64,000 nt of DNA from Elysia chlorotica (GCA_003991915.1 RQTK01000698.1:112409-176408), one strand, 5' to 3'. Positions 39,036-47,935 are shown, counted from the stretch's first letter. The notes: generated by a model from the letters alone, not told the origin. Numbers and translations: made by a program.

Positions 39036-42000
39036 ATGTCTCTAAACGTTGCTCACTTCGTTTTTGCAGTGTTGGCATCGCTGTTCGCAGCCGCTCACAT
39101 TGTGGACGCTTTGCCATCTCAGGACCCAGGTACACATGATAAAACTTTGAACTCTAAAAATGGAGATTCCTTAATAGTGCATTCTCAGTCAAAGAGAAGT
39201 GTGAATGAACTTATATCGCCTGAGGAAGACAGATTGACAACATACCCTGATGTAGTCAGGTCAGTGTCCGGTCAGGATGAACCTGGGGAAACCCAAGAAA
39301 ACATGTACGGTGAGGGGAACTTGACCAAAGAAAGACTGAGGCTCCTCGGTTTGGCACTGGCGGCATTTGCGAACTCTCTTGCGATGAAGGAGGGGAAAGT
39401 CTGGAAAAGCTTTGCCGAGAGCGGTGCTGGGGAAAGTCTCACAGGAAAACGTACAGCCTTGCGACAGTGGGCTGGGAGAGAGAGTTCTGGCGACAGGGTG
39501 GACCTACAAGGGACTGATGGCGATGCCCAGGCAGATAAAGCAGAGATAATTCGCTGGATTGCGAAGAAGACAGGAATTAAACCACACAGGAATTTTCTCA
39601 GAGGGTTGACAGGGCAGATATCATCTCAATATGAAGGAACGCATTCCGGCAACATTGGTGCAGAAAGTCATTCATTCGCCGACGAGACTGCGGTTAAAAG
39701 ATCTCCCTTTGGTCCATGGAAAGGCAAGCGTTCTCAGATTTCTCCTGACAAACTAAACACTTACTTACCTGAAGTCATAGAAGAAATTTTACTACTGGAA
39801 GAGGTTTTATCCCCCCTTGAAGAGTTAGATGATTTCAGCAAAGGACAACTAACAGATTTTATCGCAAACCTCGATAGCTCTGATAACCTCGAGGAAGAAG
39901 ATATTTACGAAAACAAAAATGGCGAAGTCGACAAACGAGATGGGCGTGATAAGGTAAATTCTAGCTCGGGTAGAAGGAGAGGCTTCAAACCCTGGAACGG
40001 CAAGAGATCAGCTCTAGGTGGTATTCAGTTTGGGGAGAGAAGTCTTCGAGATGCGCTACAGTCACGCAGGCGGCTAGAGCTACTGGTAGCGCTGAGGGAG
40101 CTCTACCGCCAGATAGTCAGTCGGCGGTCCCAGAGAGATTACAGTGCCAGTATTCTGGACGAGGAAAACACTGGGCAAGAGACTGGCTCAAGTCATGATG
40201 ACCAGCAAAACACCAAGGAGGAGAGGGCCAGGAAAAATAACAGCGGGGTGGTCAGAGCCTACGAAAAACCCCACAGAAAGAGGCCAGCGTTCCACTCCTG
40301 GGCCGGCAAGAGGGCGTCTTTGGTACACGGCCTGAGGCACAAACGCTCAAGTGATTCCTTATCTCAACCTAAAGACAATGAAAGGTTTTTAGAAGAAAAT
40401 GGGAACAACAAAGACCTTGTGCTGGGAATAGATCAAGACAAGATTGCTATCGATGTTAACCAAATTACAAACGAAAGCGCCGTTGGAAAAAGAACTAGAA
40501 GTTTCGGTCCTTGGAACGGGAAACGAAGCTCCCTGAAGGAAGATATTGACTTCCATAATAAACAGGTAGCTTCAGTAAAAAACCCAAACATGGTTATCAC
40601 TGATGTAGATTTGTCCACATCGCTGGGAAATGTAGATGAGAAAAGATCAAGAGGGTTCAGTGCTTGGAATGGAAAGAGAGATTCTGATGACAGTAGTAAT
40701 ATGATAGCTGGAGATTGTGCAGTGCAGTCAGATGGGCAGTTTGAACACTCTATCGATGGAACCTTTGAGGGCCTCAGCCCGGATACAGAAAAGGCAGAGT
40801 CCAGTGAAAAAGGTGTGGTATCTTTAAACCATGACGGAGAAGAGGTTGGCGACACGGAGACTTCGGGTATACTCAAACTGGATGTGCATGGTGTGAAACC
40901 GACATCTTCTGTTCTACAAACGCAAGAGAAAAGTGAACAACCCCACCCGTCAGTTCCAATAGTTTTCAAACGGCAAGGTTTCCACTCTTGGTCAGGGAAA
41001 CGGTCTCAGGAACCAGCCAGAAGCATCATAATCCGAGGGTCATCTTTAGGTCCATCAAAACGACCAGCCTTCCAGGCATGGTCAGGGAAACGTTCTCAGT
41101 ACTCGCTAGACTGGTCAAGTCTGGACAAACGAGCAGCCTTCCATGCCTGGTCGGGAAAGCGTTCTATAGAGCCAGACCAAAGTCATGTGCCCCAGTCTAT
41201 CCTGTCAAGTCAAGTAAAACGACCAGCCTTCAAAGCATGGTCAGGGAAACGTTCCTTAAACACCGCTCAAAACTACATGACTCATGGGTCATCTTTAGGG
41301 CTAGCCAAACGACCAGCCTTCTACGCTTGGTCAGGCAAGCGTTCTCTGTACCCACTGAGTTGGTCAATACTGGACAAAAGACCAGCTTTCCATGCATGGC
41401 CGGGTAAACGTTCGCTACACCCAGGCCAAAGTTACTTTATCCAAGGGTCATCTTCACAGCTAGCCAAACGACCAGCCTTCCAGGCATGGTCAGGAAAACG
41501 TTCATTACACGCAGACCAAAGCTACATACCTCAACGGCCATATTCAGGTCCTTCAAAACGACCAGCATTCCACGCGTGGTCAGGGAAACGTTTTCAGTAC
41601 CAAGGGGAATGGTCAAGTCAGGACCAACGACCAGCTTTCCGCGCTTGGTCAGGGAAACGAAAACGTTCTTTAGAACCATACCACATGCCTCAGTCTGTAT
41701 TATCAAGTCCAGTAAAACGGCAAGCTTTCCGTGCTTGGTCCGGCAAACGGTCCAGCCTTGTGCCGAGCTTTGATCGTCACCTTCAACAGAATGGGATTTT
41801 AAGCCAACAGCAGTCTTTAGCAAAACTACAGCAACAACAAGGACAACAATACCAAAAACAACAACAAGACCAATCGGAATATCCATGGCAGCCACTTGCA
41901 GTTTCTTCTTTCTCACCTCAGGCACATTTCTCCTCAGCATCAAGCAAGGTATTGTCTGGGTTCCTCCCGACTGATGTGGACACACCAACAGGAACGGACG

Positions 42001-42875
42001 GCGCGGCGAGACAAGCAGTAGGTGGTAACACTGTCGATACAGAAGCTCCAGGCTTAGAAATGGCTAAGAGACGAGGCTTTAGTGCTTGGAATGGGAAAAA
42101 ACGAGCGGCCAACAATGACGGCATGTCGTCTCAAGACGAATCGATAGACAAACGGGCATATTTCCACGCCTGGTCAGGTAAAAAGAGAAGCTACGGCAGT
42201 GATATCCCAGATCAGAAAAATAAGCGCCCAGCGTTTCAAGCCTGGCATGGGAAAAAGAGAGTACATGACGGGGCATTGGAGCCAGAAGTTAGGAATCCTC
42301 TCCAGAAACAATATTCATCTCATTTTCCTGTCATAATTTCCAATACAGGTAACGACATGGCGACTCTTTCTGAAGTCTTGCCAGATTCAAGTTTTGGGAA
42401 GATATTTCCCTCACCCGATTCTGATGGGGGTTGGTCAGAGAATCATTCGTATCGCGGTTTAAACCAGAATCCCGCGGGGAGTAGACTTTTCCACACGACC
42501 CAATTCCAGCCACCAGTTGATGGGATACCAAATCATGGTCTTGATGGAATATCGGACCACGCTCTCGGTGGGATACCAGATCATGAGCTCTCCAAACGGC
42601 CACAGTTCCGCGCGTGGGCCGGCAAAAAGCGATCCACATCCTCATCGCCATTCACGCTGTTTGAACATACTGTGCACCAACAACTGACCAATGGGAAATC
42701 AAGGGACCTGGTCCAGCTGACTAATGAGGGGTCAGAGGGCGGGGTCCAGACGACTAGTGTCCAATCAGAAAGTGGGTCACAACCAGGGAAGCAGCCAGCC
42801 TTTCAAGCCTGTTTGGGAAAACGCGGCTCAAATCAGGAGCAAGCGTCAATCAAAGAGTTCCAGACCACAACCTAG
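39036..42875 (+). CDS. Kinin (leucokinin-type) neuropeptide precursor, about 20 amidated peptides
   Basis: A single uninterrupted 1279-residue frame. ATG at 39036 is chosen because the next residues form a signal peptide (hydrophobic FVFAVLASLFAAAH, likely cleavage near VDA/LPS); the in-frame TTG two codons upstream is not needed. From residue 223 to 1196 there are 19 intact units of the form (K)R-xx-F-x-x-W-x-G-K(K)R. Prohormone convertase cleavage at dibasic sites plus amidation at Gly would release F-x-x-W-x-amides such as PAFHAWS-amide, QGFHSWS-amide and GFKPWN-amide. Known kinins share F-x-x-W-(G/S)-amide and act through a G-protein-coupled receptor on gut, muscle and excretory tissue; Lymnaea PSFHSWS-amide is the closest I recall. 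Two degenerate units flank the set (residues about 140 and 1254). N-terminal units are separated by long acidic spacers, residues 647-903 are a dense block, and a Gln-rich stretch lies near 920-950. Identification as a kinin precursor is firm; receptor and physiology are inferred. Confidence 0.95.
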   Translation: MSLNVAHFVFAVLASLFAAAHIVDALPSQDPGTHDKTLNSKNGDSLIVHSQSKRSVNELISPEEDRLTTYPDVVRSVSGQDEPGETQENMYGEGNLTKERLRLLGLALAAFANSLAMKEGKVWKSFAESGAGESLTGKRTALRQWAGRESSGDRVDLQGTDGDAQADKAEIIRWIAKKTGIKPHRNFLRGLTGQISSQYEGTHSGNIGAESHSFADETAVKRSPFGPWKGKRSQISPDKLNTYLPEVIEEILLLEEVLSPLEELDDFSKGQLTDFIANLDSSDNLEEEDIYENKNGEVDKRDGRDKVNSSSGRRRGFKPWNGKRSALGGIQFGERSLRDALQSRRRLELLVALRELYRQIVSRRSQRDYSASILDEENTGQETGSSHDDQQNTKEERARKNNSGVVRAYEKPHRKRPAFHSWAGKRASLVHGLRHKRSSDSLSQPKDNERFLEENGNNKDLVLGIDQDKIAIDVNQITNESAVGKRTRSFGPWNGKRSSLKEDIDFHNKQVASVKNPNMVITDVDLSTSLGNVDEKRSRGFSAWNGKRDSDDSSNMIAGDCAVQSDGQFEHSIDGTFEGLSPDTEKAESSEKGVVSLNHDGEEVGDTETSGILKLDVHGVKPTSSVLQTQEKSEQPHPSVPIVFKRQGFHSWSGKRSQEPARSIIIRGSSLGPSKRPAFQAWSGKRSQYSLDWSSLDKRAAFHAWSGKRSIEPDQSHVPQSILSSQVKRPAFKAWSGKRSLNTAQNYMTHGSSLGLAKRPAFYAWSGKRSLYPLSWSILDKRPAFHAWPGKRSLHPGQSYFIQGSSSQLAKRPAFQAWSGKRSLHADQSYIPQRPYSGPSKRPAFHAWSGKRFQYQGEWSSQDQRPAFRAWSGKRKRSLEPYHMPQSVLSSPVKRQAFRAWSGKRSSLVPSFDRHLQQNGILSQQQSLAKLQQQQGQQYQKQQQDQSEYPWQPLAVSSFSPQAHFSSASSKVLSGFLPTDVDTPTGTDGAARQAVGGNTVDTEAPGLEMAKRRGFSAWNGKKRAANNDGMSSQDESIDKRAYFHAWSGKKRSYGSDIPDQKNKRPAFQAWHGKKRVHDGALEPEVRNPLQKQYSSHFPVIISNTGNDMATLSEVLPDSSFGKIFPSPDSDGGWSENHSYRGLNQNPAGSRLFHTTQFQPPVDGIPNHGLDGISDHALGGIPDHELSKRPQFRAWAGKKRSTSSSPFTLFEHTVHQQLTNGKSRDLVQLTNEGSEGGVQTTSVQSESGSQPGKQPAFQACLGKRGSNQEQASIKEFQTTT
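39453..39479 (+). other. Degenerate N-terminal peptide unit (TALRQWAGR)
   Basis: It follows GKR and keeps Trp and Gly but has Leu in place of the invariant Phe, and GRE in place of GKR. It is read as an eroded first unit that probably yields no active kinin. Confidence 0.6.
39702..40673 (+). other. N-terminal kinin group: five widely spaced units
   Basis: Units with the amidating Gly: SPFGPWKG (39702-39725), GFKPWNG (39981-40001), PAFHSWAG (40284-40307), SFGPWNG (40500-40520) and GFSAWNG (40653-40673). Each is followed by KR. Three of the five have Pro before Trp, and the residue after Trp is K, N or A rather than S. The fourth and fifth are preceded by KRTR and KRSR, so the mature forms may be extended by two residues. 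Spacers of roughly 45-95 residues are acidic and not repeated. Confidence 0.9.
40974..41744 (+). other. Central kinin block: ten closely spaced units
   Basis: Units start at 40974 (QGFHSWSG), 41064 (PAFQAWSG), 41133 (AAFHAWSG), 41223 (PAFKAWSG), 41313 (PAFYAWSG), 41382 (PAFHAWPG), 41472 (PAFQAWSG), 41562 (PAFHAWSG), 41631 (PAFRAWSG) and 41721 (QAFRAWSG). Spacing is 90 or 69 nt, one exact 20-residue or 13-residue spacer plus the unit. The two with N-terminal Gln could form pyroglutamate. The unit at 41631 is preceded by Gln-Arg instead of Lys-Arg. Confidence 0.93.
42075..42623 (+). other. C-terminal kinin group: four units ending in GKKR
   Basis: Units GFSAWNG (42075-42095), AYFHAWSG (42156-42179), PAFQAWHG (42228-42251) and PQFRAWAG (42600-42623). 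All four end in GKKR where the upstream units end in GKR, which suggests these four share an origin separate from the central block. Confidence 0.9.
42795..42818 (+). other. Degenerate last unit (PAFQACLG), Trp replaced by Cys
   Basis: Preceded by GKQ (not GKR) and with Cys where Trp is invariant, followed by GKRG. Loss of both the upstream dibasic site and the Trp makes an active kinin unlikely. Confidence 0.75.
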
Positions 42876-42885
42876 CGTTAACGGG

Positions 42886-43045
42886 ATGAGTTACACAGTT
42901 ACACACGGTTACACATTTACACACAGTTACACATTTACACACAGTTACACATGTACATACAGGTACACACATTCACACACAGGTACACACATTCACACAC
43001 AGGTATACACATTCACACACTGTTAGACACAGTTACACACACGCA
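42886..43045. repeat. ACACATT/ACACAGTT minisatellite just after the kinin stop codon
   Basis: Repeats of CACACAGTTACACATTTA, then CACACATTCACACACAGGTA, beginning 11 bases after the stop codon, so probably within the 3' UTR. Confidence 0.9.
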
Positions 43046-43583
43046 AGTATTGGTGAACAGTAAAATAATTATTTAGCGCTAGTGGGAGTATTTGCACAGT
43101 TACAGCCACACTATACATAGAATGTTATTGACAACAGTTCACAAAAACAAAATTATACACCTTGTTTTTTGGGGTTGGAAATTGGGGGGGGGGGGCGCAA
43201 GATTATTTTGTACCAATACAAAATACATTGACAAAAACAAAAATAAGTATGGAGCATAAACCCTCTACCTTCTATATTCTCAGGGCTGATTCCACACGTT
43301 GTAAGGGTTATTGTTTTTGCTTAGACGCGGGCCACATAAAAAATTTAAAAAAGTTCAAAGAATAATGAGCTACTTGGGGAGAGAGTCCTGCCGGTATAAA
43401 AGCCAATAATCTACCAATAAGCATAATTATGCTTGATCAATACCGAATAGTTCCAATACAGAGATAAAACTAATGGGGGAAACAAGATAATATTATAAAG
43501 ATGTGGTCCAAAAGATTTTCTTTATGTTTTTAAGGATGGGTTTTTTTTTTGGCAAGAGAAACAAAGAAGATCATAATTATGAA

Positions 43584-43593
43584 AATAAATAAA
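43584..43593 (+). promoter_or_regulatory. Candidate polyadenylation signals of the kinin gene
   Basis: Overlapping AATAAA hexamers at 43584 and 43588, about 710 bases after the stop codon. Other weaker variants occur nearer, so actual use is uncertain. Confidence 0.35.
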
Positions 43594-43599
43594 AGTTAA

Positions 43600-44138
43600 T
43601 AATGAAAAGTTTCTTTACAGTAACTTTAAAGCATTACTGTTAACTAGTTCCAACAAAAGGAAGAAAAGTAGAAAACCAAACATTTATGATATAGCCTAAA
43701 AGACGTGAACATTATTTTATTAACGTTTTTAGTATTATAACAATGACAAACAGGCATATGTAAAGGGGTAGTCTTAGATGGCAATAAAAACTAACGTAAA
43801 AACTAACGTAAAAAGAAGCGAAGAGCTGAGTCACGTGATGTGGGAGAGTTTGGGGTTGTTCAACATTTCGGGGTAGCTGACACGATGAATGTTGAAAACA
43901 AAAAGTTCTAATTAAAAATGGTGATTTTCTATCGCAAATTATATATTACCTTTTTAACAACATTCGCTTCTCATTAGATTTGCGCAAGTGGCGTTAAGTT
44001 ATCCCCATATTTTATTGATTTGAACCTTCTTTTTGAAAATTGTTTGAAATTACTGTATAAATGGAATTTTTCGTATAATTTAGGAATTACTGTGGGTTTT
44101 TTCATTCACATTTACAATTACTCCTACATTTTAAACAT
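43600..44138. other. Non-coding, nothing recognised
   Basis: AT-rich; only a 15-bp direct duplication around AAAACTAACGTAAAAACTAA (about 43787-43812) stands out. Confidence 0.5.
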
Positions 44139-44255
44139 TTTATTGTTGTTTTTGTTGTTGGTGTTGTTGTTGTTGTTGTTGCTGGTGTTGTTGCTGTATT
44201 TATTTTTGTTGTTCTTGTTGTTGTTGTTTTTATGTTGTTGTACTTATTACTATTT

Positions 44256-44290
<35 letters not shown>

Positions 44291-44431
44291 GNNNNNNNNN
44301 NNNNNNNNNNNNNNNNNNNNNNNNNNNNNNNNNNNNNNNNNNNNNNNNNNNNNNNNNNNNNNNNNNNNNNNNNNNNNNNNNNNNNNNNNNNNNNNNNNNN
44401 NNNNNNNNNNNNNNNNNNNNNNNNNNNNNNN

Positions 44432-44474
<43 letters not shown>

Positions 44475-44517
44475 TTTATTATTGTTGTTGTTGTTTTTTA
44501 TGTTGTTGTTGTTGTTA
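44139..44517. repeat. (TTG)n and (TAT)n microsatellites around a 140-base gap
   Basis: TTG repeats run up to 44291, Ns fill 44292-44431, and TAT repeats follow to about 44480, then TTG and TTA again. The gap length is an assembly estimate. Confidence 0.97.
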
Positions 44518-45255
44518 TTATTATTTTTTATTGTCATATCATCTTCATTATTTTATGGTATAAGCAATTATATTTGCAATTGTTTTCTTCAAAAGAATCA
44601 TTATTGATTTTCTTCTGTTTTTTTGTTTGTTTGTTTTAAATTGTTTATTTAATGTATTTTTTCGCGGGGTGAGGGGGCGCTATTTAGAACTACAGATTTA
44701 ATTCTTCGTAGACCTTTATTTCTAACCTTGATTTTCCTGTAGTGTATACTTTGTTCCTTTCTCGAATCCGACGAGCTGTTTGACTCTATTATGTTCTCTT
44801 CAGTGATTTTACTTGTGATTTTCTGTTCTATTTAGTTACTGCATTTTCTGTTGTTTTTTTTGTGAGTGCTTTTAGAGAAGATCTTGCTGTTACAACAGGA
44901 AAACAAAAGTAAACTATTGTTCATTCAAGAACCGTTCTGCGTCGGTCTGAGGGCGCATTCGTTGAAGCTGTCTTTCCTTGAAAAAAAAAAGAATTAAAAA
45001 AAGAATTGAATTTGGAATTGTTTGCGATTTCTTTTGTATAATTCTGTGTGTACATTGTGTATATATTTTATTGCATATCAAGAATCAATGTATAAAATCG
45101 AGCTCAAATCTCGCATATCATAAAAAATAAAGCTGTCAGAATACTTGTTTTAAAAAAGAATTTTTTTTTTCAATAATAAGCTGCATTATTTCTTAAACTT
45201 AACAATTGTTCCATCCAAATTTGTGAGTAAGGGACCAAAACAAAACAAAAGTATC
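44518..45255. other. Non-coding, nothing recognised
   Basis: AT-rich without recognisable features. Confidence 0.5.
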
Positions 45256-45256
45256 A

Positions 45257-45325
45257 TTGGCGCCCTGGGTAGAGTATTGGGCTGATATTGTGAAGATCCT
45301 GGGTTCAATGCCCAACGTAGAGCAA
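45257..45325 (+). mobile_element. tRNA-like fragment, possible SINE head of another family
   Basis: GGCGCCCTGGGTAGAGTATT (A box) and TGGGTTCAATGCCC (B box) are spaced as in a tRNA gene, but arm pairing is poor. The following sequence does not match the common SINE body. Confidence 0.45.
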
Positions 45326-45544
45326 TTTGCTTTTACTGGGCGCCCTTTGGTAACTGAACGAAGAAAGCGTAGCCCAGTCTCTTAAGTTACGGCGAAAGTA
45401 AAGTACAGATAAGAAAGTAATTGCAACCTGCCTCACGATGCCGTTAGTTTTATACAATAAAAGTAAAAACTTTTGAGTAAGAGGAAAAAAACTTTTAATT
45501 TAAAAAAGTATGGCAGATGATCAAGTGAGTGAGTGTATTTCGTA

Positions 45545-45640
45545 ACACCCGACCTCTGCATCAAGGCTGCATTGCGGACGCATACATAGACTAAAGTCTG
45601 ACTATTTTATATGCTGTAGAGATTGTGCGGGGACACAAGC
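45545..45640 (-). mobile_element. Decayed SINE body fragment
   Basis: GCATTGCGGACGCATACATA, GACTAAAGTCTGACTATTTT and TATGCTGTAGAGATTGTGCG follow the order of the common body in minus orientation. Confidence 0.45.
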
Positions 45641-45655
45641 ATAACTATCTCAGTG

Positions 45656-45711
45656 GTTCAAATTCAAATTCAAATTCAAATTCAAATTCAAATTCAAATT
45701 CAAATTCAAAT
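45656..45711. repeat. (AAATTC)n hexanucleotide tail
   Basis: About nine perfect hexanucleotides. On the minus strand they follow ATTGACTGAATAAATTTGAA, which looks like the end of a LINE 3' UTR. Short tandem tails of this kind are typical of CR1/L2-type LINEs, and an RT fragment in the same orientation lies just upstream. Confidence 0.85.
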
Positions 45712-45883
45712 TTATTCAGTCAATGTGTGTTACATCGAAAATATATAATGTTGAATGTGACATCTTCAAAAGAATACTTGCGCCACTCCACCCCCTTGCA
45801 GTGAAAAAAAAAACAATGTGTTGTAAGTAAAACGTGGCGGTAGTGTGCACCTCATCATAAAAAATGTACGAATAAAAATGGTG

Positions 45884-46060
45884 GTTTAATACCTCATGCA
45901 CATTTATTGCAACCGCGTCATCTACTGACCTATTAGACCTGTACGCGAATTGAAAAACATCGAAGTCTGATGGTAGTAAAGTATTTAAGAATTTCAAAAC
46001 AATTGATTCAAAACATTTCATAGCCACAGATGTTAAGGCTACTGGTCTGTAATCATTTAA
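45884..46060 (-). pseudogene. LINE reverse transcriptase fragment (same lineage as the 18-kb remnant)
   Basis: About 59 codons on the minus strand without a stop: LNDYRPVALTSVAMKCFE then VLKFLNTLLPSDFDVFQFAY and NRSVDDAVAINVHEVL. These match the RT finger region of CR1/L2/Rex1-type LINEs, where NDYRPVALTS, MKCFE and QFAYRxNRSxDDA are hallmark strings. Upstream is a stop and downstream the frame enters the 105-bp repeat, so the fragment is isolated. Confidence 0.85.
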
Positions 46061-46107
46061 TGTTCACATCATACTGACATCCATAAACCAAAACAGAGGA
46101 AGAAATC

Positions 46108-46205
46108 GGTCAAATTCATTATCTGTCTGATCGCAAGTTTTGAACTGATAATCTCCCAAATGGGGGTCCAACGCTCTAATACTTGCGCCACTCCACCCCC
46201 TTGCA
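46108..46205 (-). mobile_element. tRNA-like head of another SINE family
   Basis: On the minus strand, GGAGTGGCGCAAGTATTAGA then GCGTTGGACCC (A-box side) and ATCAGTTCAAAACTTG (weak B box) are tRNA-spaced. The head lies at the end of one of the two 105-bp repeats. Confidence 0.45.
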
Positions 46206-46282
46206 GTGAAAAAAAAAACAATGTGTTGTAAGTAAAACGTGGCGGTAGTGTGCACCCCATCATAAAAATGTACGAATAAAAA

Positions 46283-46331
46283 AGGCTTGCGACCATTCGT
46301 AAGCTACGGCAACATTGTACTTACGGCCTCT
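46283..46331. repeat. Half of a GTCGTAAG foldback element
   Basis: GGCTTGCGACCATTCGTAAG then CTACGGCAACATTGTACTTA and CGGCC, the right arm of the family. A left arm is not visible. Confidence 0.6.
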
Positions 46332-46909
46332 AAGAAATTACAACAATTGTAGTTTTTTTTCCGTTTTTATGCACATATTTATTCCCAGCTGGAAGTGTTT
46401 TTTATGGATTCCTTCCCTTGACTTAAAAAATCTGTGTATCCTATTAGTAAAAATGCCACGTTTGAAACAAAACAAAAATAAATAAGGTATAATATTAAAA
46501 ATGCATTGTATTCAAAAGGACAGGAAGAGCAGGGTGTCAGCGGTCTCTTGGGTGCGGCCGTCTCTGTCTACGAACTTTTTTTGTTTTGTTTTGTTGTTTT
46601 TATTTGTGTTTTTTTTTTTGGAAGTGATTTCCAAGACCGCAATCTTGGTCTGCCCATCCCAGTGACTGCGGACACCATGAAAATTGTGGTGTGCACGTCG
46701 ACATTTTCATTTTCTTGGGTTTCCCCGATCCATTTTAACCCCATTCGTCCTACCCAGGGCTACCACTAACATTATTTTTGGAAGCCTTGGTCCTACCCCT
46801 TGCTAATCTTGCTTTTTCTTCGCCTGTGTTACTAGCTTCTCGATCTCTACATGTAAGTGTTGGAGAGTATAGATTAGATCTAGAGTAGATCTATAGTCAA
46901 TTTAACGCT
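46332..46909. other. Non-coding, nothing recognised
   Basis: Mixed composition. The 87-codon + frame at 46506-46769 has no supporting feature. Confidence 0.45.
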
Positions 46910-47125
46910 CATGGTAGAGAGAGGGGGAGAGAGATTTAGAGAGAGTAGAGAGAGAGGAGGGGGAGAGAGAGGGAGAAAGAGACATTGAGAGAGAGAAAAG
47001 GTAGATATAGAGAACGTCTTTGAGCGAAAGAAGAGAGAAATAGTGATAAAGAGAGAGAAAGACAGAGAGAGAAAAATAAAGAGAGAGAGACACACAAAGA
47101 GACAGATAGAGAGGGAGAGGGGTCC
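46910..47125. repeat. GA-rich microsatellite block
   Basis: Imperfect GA repeats with GGG and AAA interruptions. Confidence 0.9.
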
Positions 47126-47439
47126 GGACCATGAAAATAAAGTATAAGAGGCATCTTTGAATAATTTATTTAACTTATTTAAATAATGAGTATTCGTCGA
47201 CTGAGGATGGGATGAGACAAAGCTTTTTTTTTTCTCTTCCGATGGAATATATCAAATTCAAAGTGCACACATCAGCACAACTTCTGTCCGACCTTTTTAC
47301 GTGTATTGCTGTGGCAAAAGGAATTATTCAGCTCAATGTGGTCTGAATAGACTGGAGTCTAGAAGGACTGCAATTGTGGTCTATCTAGACTCTACCTTTC
47401 AGCAACTAGGCTAGTGATTGAAATAAGAATAGATTTAAT

Positions 47440-47517
47440 AACAATAACAGGAACAACAACAAAAACAACAACAACGACAACAACAACAGCATAATAATGA
47501 TGATGATGATGATGATG

Positions 47518-47593
<76 letters not shown>

Positions 47594-47615
47594 TAATAAT
47601 AATGATATTTTTCTT
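47440..47615. repeat. (AAC)n, (GAT)n and (AAT)n compound microsatellite
   Basis: AAC/CAA triplets to 47490, seven GAT triplets to 47519, then about 29 AAT triplets to 47606. Confidence 0.95.
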
Positions 47616-47671
47616 AGCACTAATAAATAAAAAAGTGCATCTAATCGATTTATTTGTGTGATTTGTTTTGT

Positions 47672-47935
47672 TTTGTTTTTTGTTTAGCGTTACCGTCAGC
47701 ACCATATGAGCTATATTGTGGACGGGACCCAAGACTAACCTCTGACAATTTTACGTGCTTTCACAGAGCGTGGAGACCTGAACTCCTGTCTTAGCTTGTC
47801 GCCTTAATCTTACACCAACCCAATCAGTGGGGGCAAAATTAGATACATTTTGACTGATTTTGGGTTTCTAACTGCGGATTGCCCGACCGTTGTTGGAGAC
47901 CATCGGTCTTCTTCTAGTAGAGCATCTTTCTATTA
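47672..47935 (-). mobile_element. Diverged SINE
   Basis: Begins with TTTAGCGTTACCGTCAGCAC, then GCTATATTGTGGACGGGACC, ACTAACCTCTGACAATTTTA and GCCTTAATCTTACACCAACC. The head region is too changed for confident A and B boxes. Confidence 0.7.

Larger units (their letters stand above)
45773..46282. repeat. Pair of about 105-bp direct repeats flanking an RT fragment
   Basis: AATACTTGCGCCACTCCACC through the phrase GTACGAATAAAAA occurs at 45773-45879 and 46178-46282 with few differences. The left copy lacks a few bases of the right copy's T/A runs and vice versa. Confidence 0.9.

Noticed and set aside
41437..41988. 183-codon minus frame and other antisense frames across the kinin gene
   Set aside because: Antisense shadow of a repetitive coding sequence; the sense frame has signal peptide, cleavage sites and amidation signals.
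43419..43434. 16-bp perfect palindrome AAGCATAATTATGCTT as a regulatory operator
   Set aside because: Short AT-rich palindromes are expected by chance in DNA of this composition and nothing nearby gives it a role.
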